Assembly (NCBI GenBank): GCA_002763265.1
Contig: PEZQ01000002.1
Coordinates: 47,690-111,689 of the forward strand
Direction: 5' to 3'
Length of the DNA stretch: 64,000 bases
DNA from: an archaeon CG10_big_fil_rev_8_21_14_0_10_43_11
Lineage (GTDB): Archaea > Nanobdellota > Nanobdellia > PEZQ01
Positions within the stretch are counted from its first letter, which is position 1. Each line of letters opens with the position of its first letter. The translations under genes were made by a program, and so were the position numbers. This document shows, piece after piece, positions 9,001-17,161 of this stretch. Below the pieces are notes generated by a model. That model was not told the DNA's origin, did not search any database, and saw only the letters and a program-made list of their open reading frames with translations.

Positions 9001-10860
9001 TCACAAGTACAGAGAAATGTCCACTCCATCCTCAATAAATTGGGCAATTCTCTCACCAAGCCCTCCTTTTTTTGACACGCGAATCGTTCCTTTTCTGCTC
9101 ACAACCGCATCAAAAATAAAGGCGTCATCTGCATAAAATGACACGTTCCTGCCCTTTGCGCTCTTTTTAAGTTCAAAATAGTAATAGTTTTTATCATCAT
9201 GCATGCCATACTTGACCTGCGCGCCACGTGGCGCATTTGGCGTTTCTTCTGTTTGTTCGCCTTTTTCGTGGTTGTCACGGTCTGTTCGTACATCAATGCG
9301 CACACCCAATTCTTTTTCAAGCTGTTTGACGTTTTGTCCTTCTCGTCCAATAATGCGTTTTGCTCCGGCACTGTCTGTTTTCACAATAACTGCGTTGTTT
9401 CCAACAAGTTCAACATCTGCAAAACTGTTTTTTGGAAGGTTTTGTCTCACCTTTTGTGCAATATTGGTTTCAACCATTTTGGTGATACCTGTTTTTTGCT
9501 GTTTTTTTACGGGCACCACTACGGTTTGCTCGCCATAGGTATAGAGTTCGTAGAGCAAAGTTTTTGTTACAAAATCACGCACTTCAACAACCGGGCGGGC
9601 AAGGTCTGCTTCAATCATGCCTGACGGAACTTTGACGGTCATAACCAGTTCAAGCACTTGGTGAATTTGGCCGCCTTGTACAAACACAACAGTGTCAAGA
9701 ACAGAGGGTATCACGCCAAGTTCAATTCTCCCAATAAATCGCTGAATTGCGTCAATTGGCGTAGTTGAGTGAAGCACTCCAACCATACCAATGCCTGACA
9801 AGCGCAAATCACTGTAGAGGCTGAAATCCTTTGTGTCGCGCACCTCATCAAAAATAGTGTAGTCTGGGCGCGAGAGCAAAAGAATGTCATGAATTTCAGA
9901 GCTGGTTCCGAAATTTTTTGAATACTGCGTGATTGCCGGCTTCAAATCAAGGTCGCGCGGTGATTCAACCGTTTTTACAATTTTTCCTTTTCCTTCATAG
10001 AACTCAGCAAGTCCGCGTGCAAACGTTGTCTTTCCCGAACCAGGACTTCCTGCAATAAGAATACCTTCTGCTTTTTGTTCAAAACGCTCAACAATTGCGG
10101 GGTCAAGCTTGTAGTCTGTTAATTCCAATTGCACAAGCGGGCGTACTGCGGTAATTTCAAGACCATCACTAAAGGGCGGTCGCGTAATAACAATACGTAT
10201 ATCTGCATATTGTACAATAGTCGAATATTTTCGGTCAATCTCAATAAAAGTATCATCAAAAAAATGTGTTTTTAAGATGATTTCATCAATCAGATCTTTC
10301 ATTCGTGCTTTTTCAAGAATATCACTTGACGCCGCAATAAATTCAAATTCACCGGGCTTGCCTTTCTTAACGTAGGGTTCTACACCTTCTTTGAGATGAA
10401 TGCTCATTGTATGCTCATCAAAATAGTCTTCAATGCCAAGACGCTTGTCAACTTTCTTGTCTTCGCGAAGCACCATGACTTCCATGCCCATTGCTTTAGC
10501 TGTTTTTCCCTGTACTACATCACCCGTCACAAGCGTTGCTTTTCGCTCCCACGCAGCGTCACGTATCATTGCATCAATCTCGCCTGAACGTGCGCGTTTG
10601 ATTTGCGATTCACTGGGGCGCTGGCCAACATACTCAATTGCAATTGCGCCTTTTGCAGCAAGCTCGTTTAAGCGCGTCAATTCCTCAAGACCGCGAAAAC
10701 CTGTTTCACGGCCAAAATTTGCCTGATGTTCAATTTCGCCAATAACTGCTTTATGAATTATAATCGTTCCTGAAACTTTTTTTTCAGAAATCAATTTAGT
10801 AAGCATGCCTTCAATAACCACTGACGTGTCAACAAGAAATGTCTTTTCCTTTGCTGTCAT
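9001..10860 (-). CDS. PIN domain-ATPase-KH domain protein (PINc/VapC family ATPase)
   Basis: Fusion protein of 619 aa found widely in archaea. Residues 1-130 form a PIN nuclease domain with its acidic cluster (VDTSVVIEG, IGEIEHQ, GEIDAMIRDA, VTGDVV). A secretion/PilT-type ATPase domain follows, with Walker A GSPGSGKTT near residue 272 and FDEVRD as Walker B. A KH-like RNA-binding domain around 485-530 carries the IIGREGQNV loop. Domain content points to RNA handling, possibly decay or ribosome maturation; the substrate is not established. It leads a leftward run with two phosphoesterases and an AK6 kinase. The upstream region is AT-rich and contains the serS terminator. Confidence 0.93.
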   Translation of the reverse strand: MTAKEKTFLVDTSVVIEGMLTKLISEKKVSGTIIIHKAVIGEIEHQANFGRETGFRGLEELTRLNELAAKGAIAIEYVGQRPSESQIKRARSGEIDAMIRDAAWERKATLVTGDVVQGKTAKAMGMEVMVLREDKKVDKRLGIEDYFDEHTMSIHLKEGVEPYVKKGKPGEFEFIAASSDILEKARMKDLIDEIILKTHFFDDTFIEIDRKYSTIVQYADIRIVITRPPFSDGLEITAVRPLVQLELTDYKLDPAIVERFEQKAEGILIAGSPGSGKTTFARGLAEFYEGKGKIVKTVESPRDLDLKPAITQYSKNFGTSSEIHDILLLSRPDYTIFDEVRDTKDFSLYSDLRLSGIGMVGVLHSTTPIDAIQRFIGRIELGVIPSVLDTVVFVQGGQIHQVLELVMTVKVPSGMIEADLARPVVEVRDFVTKTLLYELYTYGEQTVVVPVKKQQKTGITKMVETNIAQKVRQNLPKNSFADVELVGNNAVIVKTDSAGAKRIIGREGQNVKQLEKELGVRIDVRTDRDNHEKGEQTEETPNAPRGAQVKYGMHDDKNYYYFELKKSAKGRNVSFYADDAFIFDAVVSRKGTIRVSKKGGLGERIAQFIEDGVDISLYL

Positions 10861-10907
10861 ACACTATCTTACAAAAAGCTCGCACTTAATAAACATTCTT
10901 CAGAAAA

Positions 10908-10939
10908 GAAAAAAAAACACAAGAGGCAAAGTGCCTCTT
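10908..10939 (-). terminator. Intrinsic-type terminator after serS
   Basis: On the minus strand an 8-bp perfect stem (AAGAGGCA/TGCCTCTT, 3-nt loop, 10921-10939) is followed directly by GTG and an uninterrupted T tract of nine (10909-10917). The serS stop codon sits at the edge of the stem. Hairpin plus T tract is the bacterial intrinsic form; archaeal termination mainly needs the T tract. Confidence 0.65.
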
Positions 10940-12215
10940 AGGTTGCATTCTTGATTATTTTCTTCCCGTTCATGTAGGTCACGAGCACATCTGGAATCTT
11001 GATTGAACCGTCTTTTTGCTGGTATGTTTCAATTACCGCAATCATTGTTCTGCTTGTTGCAATTGCCGTGTTATTGAGCGTGTGCACATACTCTTTTGGC
11101 GGTTTTCCAACACCTTCACGATACTTGGTGTTTAAGCGCCGCGCCTGATAATCAGTGCAGTTACTATTTGAGCCGCACTCACGATACTCATTGTCTGAAC
11201 CTAAATATTCTGTGTCATACTTTTTTGCAGCAATAGGTCCAAGGTCGCCTGTGCACACATTGACCACGCGGTAGGGGATGCCCAGTGCCTGATAGAGGTC
11301 TTCTGCATTTTTTTGTAATTCTTCATGGTATTTCCATGAATCTTTGGGAAGACAAAAAATGAATTGCTCAACTTTGTTGAAATGATGCATGCGAAACAAT
11401 CCTTTTGTGTACTTACCATGACTGCCCACTTCTTTTCTAAAACACGGGCTTACACCAACAAATTTGAGTGGCAACTCTTTTTCTAACACTACTTCATCTT
11501 TGTACATTGTGCCAATTGCGTGCTCGCTTGTTGCAATAAGATACGTGTCATCTCCTTCAATCTTGTACATAACCTCTTCAAAATCGTCGAGTGAAACCAC
11601 GCCTTCGTAGGCATTTCTGCGCAGCATTAAGGGGGGATAAATAAGCGTGTATCCTCGCTTGCGAAGAAGGTCAATTGCAAAGTGCTGCAGTGCCCGATCA
11701 AGAAGCACAAGGTCATCTTTTAAGTAGACAAAACTTGCGCCTGCTGTTTTTGCCGCGCGCTCTTCATCAATAAGGTTAAGCTCTTTGAGCACCTCTAAGT
11801 GATTTTTTGCTTCAAAATCCCGCTTTGGCACGGTTCCCCACCTGCGTACCTCAATATTATCATTTTCATCTGCGCCATAGGGCACGGAATCATGAATCAG
11901 GTTTGGAATGCGCATAAGAAGCAGTCGTCGTTGGCTAAAGAGCATGTCAACTTTTGCCTGGGCGCGCGTGATATCATCATTTACTTTTTTCATTTGTGCA
12001 ATTTTTTCTTTGTCTTTTCCTTTGCTTGCAGCAAGCTCGCGAGAAACGGTGTTTCTCACATTGCGTAATTCTTCAAGTTTTTTTGTTCCTGCTCGCCACT
12101 GCTCGTCTTTTTTGAGCACTTCATCAACCATTTTTGGAAGTTCCGGGTTTTTTCTGCGCGCAAGATTTTGTTTTATCAGCTCAGGCTCTTGCCTGATGCG
12201 TTTTATGTCAAACAT
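10938..12215 (-). CDS. serS: Serine--tRNA ligase, common (non-methanogenic) type
   Basis: Class II aminoacyl-tRNA synthetase charging tRNA-Ser, 425 aa from the chosen start. Residues 1-110 form the long helical arm that binds the tRNA extra arm. Motif 2 is FRKEVGSHG followed by GLFRMHHFNKVEQF (near 262). Motif 3, with NNTAIATSRTMIAVIE, is near 388. This is the common bacterial/archaeal form, not the rare methanogen SerRS. An in-frame ATG five codons upstream exists, but the MFDIKRIRQEPE start matches the family N-terminus. An intrinsic-type terminator overlaps the stop codon. Confidence 0.96.
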   Translation of the reverse strand: MFDIKRIRQEPELIKQNLARRKNPELPKMVDEVLKKDEQWRAGTKKLEELRNVRNTVSRELAASKGKDKEKIAQMKKVNDDITRAQAKVDMLFSQRRLLLMRIPNLIHDSVPYGADENDNIEVRRWGTVPKRDFEAKNHLEVLKELNLIDEERAAKTAGASFVYLKDDLVLLDRALQHFAIDLLRKRGYTLIYPPLMLRRNAYEGVVSLDDFEEVMYKIEGDDTYLIATSEHAIGTMYKDEVVLEKELPLKFVGVSPCFRKEVGSHGKYTKGLFRMHHFNKVEQFIFCLPKDSWKYHEELQKNAEDLYQALGIPYRVVNVCTGDLGPIAAKKYDTEYLGSDNEYRECGSNSNCTDYQARRLNTKYREGVGKPPKEYVHTLNNTAIATSRTMIAVIETYQQKDGSIKIPDVLVTYMNGKKIIKNAT

Positions 12216-12366
12216 AGTTGTACCCCACATATGGTGTGTTTATATTCAAGAATATGACAAAGAATTGGTTGAGTCATTCTCCAGACAGGCGGGAATCACA
12301 TCCGTGAGTCATATCAAAGACTTCACACGCACACACTTTTTAAATATTACTATCCCCTATCAGGGT

Positions 12367-12870
12367 ATGCGCCTTTTTCTTGCAATTACCCTTCCAAAAG
12401 AATATGCACACGCAATTTCACGCATTCCTCTCACACCTTTTGCAGGCAAGCGTGTTGAAGAAGAAAACTACCACATTAACCTGCACTTTTTTGGTGAGGT
12501 TGCTGACGAAAAGCCCATTATCAAAACGCTTGAAACTATTTCATTTAAGGCGTTTCCACTGGAAATAAAGGGGTTTTCCGAGTTTCCTTCAAAACAACAT
12601 CCGCGTGTGGTGTTTCTTGGTGTTTTTTCTCCGTTTCTTCTTGAACTTCACAAAAAAATAGTGTCAGCACTCCATCTTAGTGAAGACAGACCATACACGC
12701 CACACCTCACGCTTATGCGCGTTTCTAAAACAAACACAAAACTCGCGCAGGCATTTTTTAAAACACCGTTTCACGCGCCTTTTCTCGTGTCATGCTTTTC
12801 ACTTTTTAAAAGCACACTCACACCGCAAGGACCGCGTTATTCTGTTGTTAAACACTTTTGTGCACACTAA
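12367..12870 (+). CDS. thpR: RNA 2',3'-cyclic phosphodiesterase (2H phosphoesterase)
   Basis: LigT/ThpR-like 2H phosphoesterase of 167 aa, which opens 2',3'-cyclic phosphates on RNA ends. The start at 12367 gives the family N-terminus (MRLFLAITLP); the frame is open upstream, but that stretch is the serS antisense. The second catalytic motif PHLTLMRV is intact. The first reads YHINLHFFGEV, with Asn in place of the usual Thr in the H-x-T/S-x motif, an unusual but conservative change. It is transcribed divergently from serS, with the likely shared promoter region at 12216-12366. Confidence 0.88.
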   Translation: MRLFLAITLPKEYAHAISRIPLTPFAGKRVEEENYHINLHFFGEVADEKPIIKTLETISFKAFPLEIKGFSEFPSKQHPRVVFLGVFSPFLLELHKKIVSALHLSEDRPYTPHLTLMRVSKTNTKLAQAFFKTPFHAPFLVSCFSLFKSTLTPQGPRYSVVKHFCAH

Positions 12871-13039
12871 TTATTTTAGTCTGGTAGCGTCTTGTTTGGT
12901 ATATCCAATTTTTGGATTACTTAAAACGAAAAAGAGAGAGTGGCATCGTCCTAACGGACATTTTTCCTTTTACTTCGTAAAAGCATGTATAGGAATGTGC
13001 GTCAAGATAGTCTTTTTCTGCGAAAACAGAAATTTTAGT
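12871..13039. other. Gene-free left flank of accessory island, hairpin-rich
   Basis: AT-rich DNA without a supportable gene. Small inverted repeats are visible: ATCCAATTTTTGGAT, GTCC-TAAC-GGAC near 12948-12959, CTTTTAC-TTC-GTAAAAG near 12967, and TTTCTG...CAGAAA near 13014. The stretch CGTCC...GGACATTT at about 12947-12963 recurs in similar form at 14325-14340 on the other side of the three-gene cassette. Confidence 0.5.
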
Positions 13040-13051
13040 GGGGGGATTTCC
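13040..13051 (+). repeat. Inverted repeat, left copy
   Basis: GGGGGGATTTCC. The exact reverse complement GGAAATCCCCCC lies at 14314-14325. Together they bracket the arsR-SHOCT-dsrE cassette; the left copy touches the dsrE stop codon. Confidence 0.75.
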
Positions 13052-13374
13052 TAACCAAATGTCAAAACTTTATCTGATTCTTCAACTAACTTTAACAAAT
13101 CTTTCATGGTTGAAATTGGACAAACTTTACTGCTTTCTTTTTCTCTTGATTTTAGGCAAGTTCCACAAGCCAATATCTGTCCCTTGTTTTCAAGAAATAA
13201 ATCAGTCTGTTCTTTTGCATTATATTTTTCATTTTTAATCTCTTCAATTTCAACTCCTTTATTTATTAAGAAAACTTTTACTTTGTGATTTGCTTTTAAT
13301 GAGGTGCTTCCAAATCTAAAAGCATTCCAGACAACTTCGGGTTCATTTGTACCTATAACAATTCCAATTTTCAT
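13051..13374 (-). CDS. DsrE/DsrF-like sulfur-relay protein
   Basis: Small cytoplasmic protein, 107 aa, of the DsrE/TusD-like fold. The N-terminal beta strand MKIGIVIGTNEPE is followed by helices typical of the family, and ACGTCLKSR (residues 69-74) supplies two Cys residues able to carry persulfide. Such proteins pass sulfur or sense reactive sulfur and metals. It is the last gene of the arsR operon, 5 bp behind the Met-rich SHOCT gene. Codon use is AT-rich and poor in GCGC compared with flanking host genes, suggesting acquisition. Confidence 0.82.
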   Translation of the reverse strand: MKIGIVIGTNEPEVVWNAFRFGSTSLKANHKVKVFLINKGVEIEEIKNEKYNAKEQTDLFLENKGQILACGTCLKSREKESSKVCPISTMKDLLKLVEESDKVLTFG

Positions 13375-13379
13375 TTAAA

Positions 13380-13940
13380 TCACCTGTTTAATTCTTTTCT
13401 CATTTCCTCAAATTGTTTTTTACTTATTTCTCCTTTAGCATATCTTTTCTGTAAAATATTAACTGGAGTCTCATGCATCCCCCAATTTTTTGTAAATTTA
13501 TAAATCAGCCAAACCATCAGTGCAATTGCGCCTATTAAAAAAATCAGCCAGAGTATATTCCAAAAACTATTATACCCATAATATGTGGGATAGTTTCCCA
13601 TCATTCCAGAACCACTCATATTCATCATGCCTCCACCCATCAATCCTCCAACATCTTCATTACAATAAAGCCGTTTTGCCATGTTGATATGTACTTGTCT
13701 TAAACTTTCAGAACCCTCTCCACCCATCATGTTATCCCTCATCTCATGGGCTTCGCCAGTATGCATTTGCTCCATATAATAATCACCAAAGGATTCAAGT
13801 TGTTCATCTGTAAGTTTATCACAACTAATTCCAGAATCTATAAGTTGTTTTGTTTCATTAAAATCATGTTCGTGAGCAAAAACTAAGCTGACGCTTAATA
13901 ACAACATACCGAAAATCAGAATTGTGAATATTTTTCTCAT
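13380..13940 (-). CDS. Secreted/membrane Met-rich protein with SHOCT domain
   Basis: Protein of 186 aa. A signal peptide or membrane anchor covers residues 1-22 and ends FAHEH. The extracellular segment has His/Met pairs and a methionine-rich run (GGGMMNMSGSGMMG, about 100-113) that resembles copper-binding methionine motifs. A transmembrane helix lies at about 125-147, and the C-terminal 28 residues match the SHOCT domain (YAKGEISKKQFEEMRKEL). It overlaps arsR by 4 bp (ATGA), so translation is coupled. A role in copper or other soft-metal handling is inferred from Met content and the ArsR and DsrE neighbours; it is not established. Confidence 0.72.
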   Translation of the reverse strand: MRKIFTILIFGMLLLSVSLVFAHEHDFNETKQLIDSGISCDKLTDEQLESFGDYYMEQMHTGEAHEMRDNMMGGEGSESLRQVHINMAKRLYCNEDVGGLMGGGMMNMSGSGMMGNYPTYYGYNSFWNILWLIFLIGAIALMVWLIYKFTKNWGMHETPVNILQKRYAKGEISKKQFEEMRKELNR

Positions 13941-14263
13941 TTTTTTATCTCATAACCCGTAACAATATCTCCATTTTTCTTTAATCTTTCAGCCAAAACG
14001 TCTCTTATTATATCAAATGCTTTGATGATTTTCGGATTTGTAAGTCTGTAATAGATATTCTTGCCTTTCCTGTCTGTTGTAACAATTCCTTTGGATTTCA
14101 TAATTGACAAATGCTGGGAGATATTGGCTTGACTTAGTTTTGTCTTTTTTATCAATTCTGTTACTGATAATTCTTTATCTTTCAATAAATTCAATATTTC
14201 CAACCTTGTTGAATTTGAAAATACTTTGCACATTCCAGCATGAATTTCATACCGTTCTTTCAT
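13937..14263 (-). CDS. ArsR-family transcriptional regulator
   Basis: Winged-helix repressor, 108 aa. The ArsR core is clear: STRLEILNLL, the recognition region LSQANISQHLSIMKSKGIV and the wing DRKGKNIYYRL. A single Cys at residue 12 (GMCKVF) sits in the N-terminal helix; there is no classical CxC metal site in the recognition helix, so the effector could be a thiol/persulfide or a metal bound elsewhere. It is first gene of the leftward operon with the SHOCT and DsrE genes. A near-perfect palindrome lies between its TATA box and start codon, so autoregulation is likely. Confidence 0.9.
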   Translation of the reverse strand: MKERYEIHAGMCKVFSNSTRLEILNLLKDKELSVTELIKKTKLSQANISQHLSIMKSKGIVTTDRKGKNIYYRLTNPKIIKAFDIIRDVLAERLKKNGDIVTGYEIKK

Positions 14264-14269
14264 ATTATT

Positions 14270-14296
14270 ATATTAGAATAATCTAATATTTAAATA
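14270..14296 (-). promoter_or_regulatory. arsR promoter with candidate ArsR operator
   Basis: On the minus strand ATTTAAATA (14288-14296) lies about 29 bp before the arsR ATG and fits a TATA box. The inverted repeat ATATTAGA-ATAA-TCTAATAT (14270-14289, 8-bp arms, 4-bp spacer) fills the gap between the TATA box and the start codon, where bound repressor would block initiation. The message would be leaderless. Confidence 0.6.
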
Positions 14297-14313
14297 TCTT
14301 CCAATCATTAAAC

Positions 14314-14325
14314 GGAAATCCCCCC
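14314..14325 (-). repeat. Inverted repeat, right copy
   Basis: GGAAATCCCCCC on the plus strand, the exact reverse complement of 13040-13051. It marks the right boundary of the arsR-SHOCT-dsrE cassette and is followed at once by CGTCC...GGACATTT, which also occurs left of the cassette. Confidence 0.75.
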
Positions 14326-14745
14326 GTCCTGTGGACATTTAGTCTGTTCTCAAAAATCAAAGATTTTTGGAACCCCAAAAAAGCTAAGCTTTTTTGATGG
14401 CTACGCAGAAATTGATATAGCCGGCAAAAACTACGGCACTAACTGGATTTTTGGCAGTAAGAAAACTCTGCGCTCCCTTTGGTTGGTTGGGGCGCTGCGC
14501 TTTTGTCGCTTCACTCCTCACTCTCGTTTAATAGGCATTAACCGAGAAATTGCTCGGCTTGCAATTTCTCCAAATTCACTTTTTCAGCTCTGTTCCGCTC
14601 TCTTCGGTCGCTCCACGAGGGAAAAGTGAACTTCCCTTAAGCCCAATGTTATATGAACCAAAACAACCTAACTCAATTAGTTAATTACGTGCCGCAATTA
14701 AACGCACATACCTGAGCAGTCTCACTTTTTTTCCAAAAGAGTTAA
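14326..14745. other. Hairpin-rich non-coding right flank of accessory island
   Basis: About 420 bp with no start-to-stop gene. Several inverted repeats are exact: AAAAATC/GATTTTT (about 14352-14368), AAAAAAGCT-A-AGCTTTTTT (14377-14395), a 10-bp stem GAGAAATTGC/GCAATTTCTC with 7-nt loop (14544-14570), and TTCACTTTT/AAAAGTGAA (14575-14583 and 14622-14630) around a 38-nt spacer. The frame from about 14330 to 14627 is open for roughly 98 codons without a usable start; it could be a decayed gene or chance. The structure loosely recalls recombination-site or miniature-element DNA, but no family is recognised. Confidence 0.4.
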
Positions 14746-14772
14746 ATGAGTTTCATTGCGCGTGAGTACGTA

Positions 14773-16800
14773 ATGGCAACACTTATCATTGCAGAAAAAC
14801 CAAATGCGTGCAAAAAAATTGTTGAAGCCATTGCTGACACGTACCAAACAAAAAAACGCGGGGGCGTTGCGTATTATGAGTTTGTGCGCAAAAACAAAAC
14901 ATATTACGCAGTTCCTGCAGTTGGACACTTATTTAATCTTACGCATAAGCGCGGCGCGCGAATCCCTATTTTTGATGTTTCATGGGCGCCGTCACACACG
15001 CTTAGTGACGCGTCAGCGTTTACTAAAAAGTATTTGGATAATTTTGTTAAACTTAAAAAATCAGTTAAAGACATTATTGTTGCAACTGACTATGACATTG
15101 AAGGGTCAGTTATTGCCTTTACTATCCTTGAAAACGTGTTTGGAAAACACGACGCAAAACGCATGAAATTCTCAACACTCACAAAAGAAGATTTAGTGCA
15201 CGCGTTTGACCACATGCATGACCACATTAACCGCGGATTTGTGAATGCAGGCGTGCTTCGCCACCACCTTGATTACTTTTGGGGTGTAAACGCGTCACGC
15301 GCTCTTATGAACTCAATTAAAGAAGCCGGCCGTTTTCGCATTCTTTCAATAGGTCGCGTGCAAGGTCCAACACTCAAACTCTTGTATGACCGCGAAAAAG
15401 AAATAGAACAGTTCATTTCCACAACCTTTTTTGAACTCTCTTTTACTTACAAAGGCGTTGTTTGCGAGCACGCTCATACAATTTTAGAAAAACAGGAAGC
15501 AAAAAAACTCTTTAACAAAGTCAATAAAAAAGTTGCGGTTGTTACTAACATTACGGTGTCAGACCAACACCTCACCCCTCCTGAACCGTTTAACCTCACT
15601 ACGCTGCAAACAACCGCACACCGCGTGTTTAAGTTCTCACCAAAAAAGACACTTGACCTTGCCCAATCTCTCTATGAACACGGTCTTATATCATATCCCC
15701 GAACATCTTCGCAAAAACTTCCCCTAAGTATTGGATATGAAAAAATACTCAAAAAACTCGCAAAAATAAAAACATACGCGCCGCTTTGCGAGTCACTTCT
15801 CAAAAAAACACTCAAGCCGCGTGAGGGGAAAAAAACAGATCCCGCACACCCCGCGATTTATCCAACTGGCGAGCTTGTTGACGTTTCAGGTGCTGAGAAA
15901 AAACTATATGACCTTATTGTGCGCCGATTTTTTGCCGCATTTGGCGAACGCGCAGTAAAAGAACTTACCAAAATCGCATTTGACGTGTGCGGGGTTGATT
16001 TTTACGCGCATGGTCACACTATTAAAAAACCAGGATTTCTCACCTATTACGCACCCTATGATGGGGGTCAGGAGAAGCTGCTTGAGCATTTTGAGGTTGG
16101 ACAACGCATCACTCCAGATTCATTTGAAAACGCGCAAAAACAAACCAAACCCCCGTCACGGTATTCGCAAGCATCACTTATTCATATGCTTGACAAACGA
16201 GACCTTGGCACAAAAGCAACACGAACGGGTATTATCAAAACACTCTACGACCGTGGCTATCTGGAGGACACCAACATTCATGTCACCGAGCTTGGCATGA
16301 CGGTTGTTGATATTCTCAAAAAGTATTCGCCTAAACTCGTGTCAATTGAGCTGACAAGCGAGACTGAGAAAAACATGAAACTTGTTGAATCGCACAAGCG
16401 AAATAAGGATGCTGTGTTAGAGGACGCAAAAACGCATCTTGTGGACATACTCAATGATTTTAAAAAACACGCAAAAAGCATTGGCAGCGAGCTTGCAAAA
16501 GCAGTTAAAGAAGACAGTGCGCTTGGACCCTGCAGCGCGTGCGGTCAGGACTTGCGTGTTATTCATTCACGCAGAACCGGTAAACTCTTTGTTGGCTGTA
16601 GCGGGTATCCAAAGTGCACAAACAGTTATCCCCTGCCCCAGCACGGTTTGGTAAAAAACGTGCACAAGGCATGTAAAACCTGCACGTCGCCGCTTGTCTT
16701 GCTTATTAAAAAAGGCAAACGCCCCTGGCAGCTGTGTATAAATCCGCAATGTCCTACAAAAGAAGAATATGAAAAAAAATTAAGACCAAAAACTGATTAG
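14773..16800 (+). CDS. topA: DNA topoisomerase I (type IA)
   Basis: Type IA topoisomerase relaxing negative supercoils, 675 aa from the chosen start. The Toprim domain opens the protein (LIIAEKPNACKKIV, acidic ATDYDIEG around residue 113). The active-site tyrosine lies in GLISYPRTSSQ, near residue 307. Two C-terminal zinc modules are seen: CSACG...CSGYPKC (from about 587) and CKTC...CINPQC. An upstream in-frame ATG at 14746 would add nine residues, but MATLIIAEKP is the conserved family start. No reverse gyrase helicase part is present. The gene ends just before the convergent histone gene. Confidence 0.96.
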   Translation: MATLIIAEKPNACKKIVEAIADTYQTKKRGGVAYYEFVRKNKTYYAVPAVGHLFNLTHKRGARIPIFDVSWAPSHTLSDASAFTKKYLDNFVKLKKSVKDIIVATDYDIEGSVIAFTILENVFGKHDAKRMKFSTLTKEDLVHAFDHMHDHINRGFVNAGVLRHHLDYFWGVNASRALMNSIKEAGRFRILSIGRVQGPTLKLLYDREKEIEQFISTTFFELSFTYKGVVCEHAHTILEKQEAKKLFNKVNKKVAVVTNITVSDQHLTPPEPFNLTTLQTTAHRVFKFSPKKTLDLAQSLYEHGLISYPRTSSQKLPLSIGYEKILKKLAKIKTYAPLCESLLKKTLKPREGKKTDPAHPAIYPTGELVDVSGAEKKLYDLIVRRFFAAFGERAVKELTKIAFDVCGVDFYAHGHTIKKPGFLTYYAPYDGGQEKLLEHFEVGQRITPDSFENAQKQTKPPSRYSQASLIHMLDKRDLGTKATRTGIIKTLYDRGYLEDTNIHVTELGMTVVDILKKYSPKLVSIELTSETEKNMKLVESHKRNKDAVLEDAKTHLVDILNDFKKHAKSIGSELAKAVKEDSALGPCSACGQDLRVIHSRRTGKLFVGCSGYPKCTNSYPLPQHGLVKNVHKACKTCTSPLVLLIKKGKRPWQLCINPQCPTKEEYEKKLRPKTD

Positions 16801-16801
16801 T

Positions 16802-17029
16802 TTATACATCCTTTGCTGCAAGCTTGATATCCTCTTCTTTGATGGTTTTTCTTCCAGCATGCTTTGAGAGATGTGCAGCGCGCTCTGAAATTTTAAAACC
16901 AATCTCGCTAAGCACCTTTTCCATTGCTTCAGTTGCGCTTGCAGAAACGCGCGGTGCACCGCTTCCTGTTCTAATAAGTTTTTCAATGGGTGCAAGTGGT
17001 AAAACGGGAGAAGAACGATTAGACATCAC
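16802..17029 (-). CDS. Archaeal histone
   Basis: Single histone-fold protein, 75 aa, that wraps DNA as dimers and multimers. The fold is visible as short helix (LPLAPIEKLIRTG), loop (APRVSASA), long central helix (TEAMEKVLSEIGFKISERAAHLSKHAG) and final helix after RKTIKEEDIKLAAKDV. The RKTI and basic loop residues contact DNA. An N-terminal extension of about eight residues (MMSNRSSPV) precedes the usual LPLAPI start, so translation may begin at the first or second Met. It is convergent with topA and lies 132 bp upstream in reading direction of the map stop. Confidence 0.93.
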   Translation of the reverse strand: MMSNRSSPVLPLAPIEKLIRTGSGAPRVSASATEAMEKVLSEIGFKISERAAHLSKHAGRKTIKEEDIKLAAKDV

Positions 17030-17161
17030 GTATCACACAGTATTCTTTTTTAAATGCACAGAGCACGTAGTGCGTACCATACCTCACGCTTCAAACCTAT
17101 TTAATGATTTCGGTTAAGCTCGCAGAAGCCGTATTTTGAGCAAAGAACGTTTCTGATTTAT

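Noticed and set aside
13040..14325. Autonomous transposon
   Set aside because: The cassette has inverted repeats but no transposase or integrase, and no clear target-site duplication, so only a passive or trans-mobilised cassette can be proposed.
14326..14745. Integron attC site
   Set aside because: Paired hairpin arms vaguely recall attC, but core sites with the GTTRRRY consensus could not be identified with confidence and no integrase is present.
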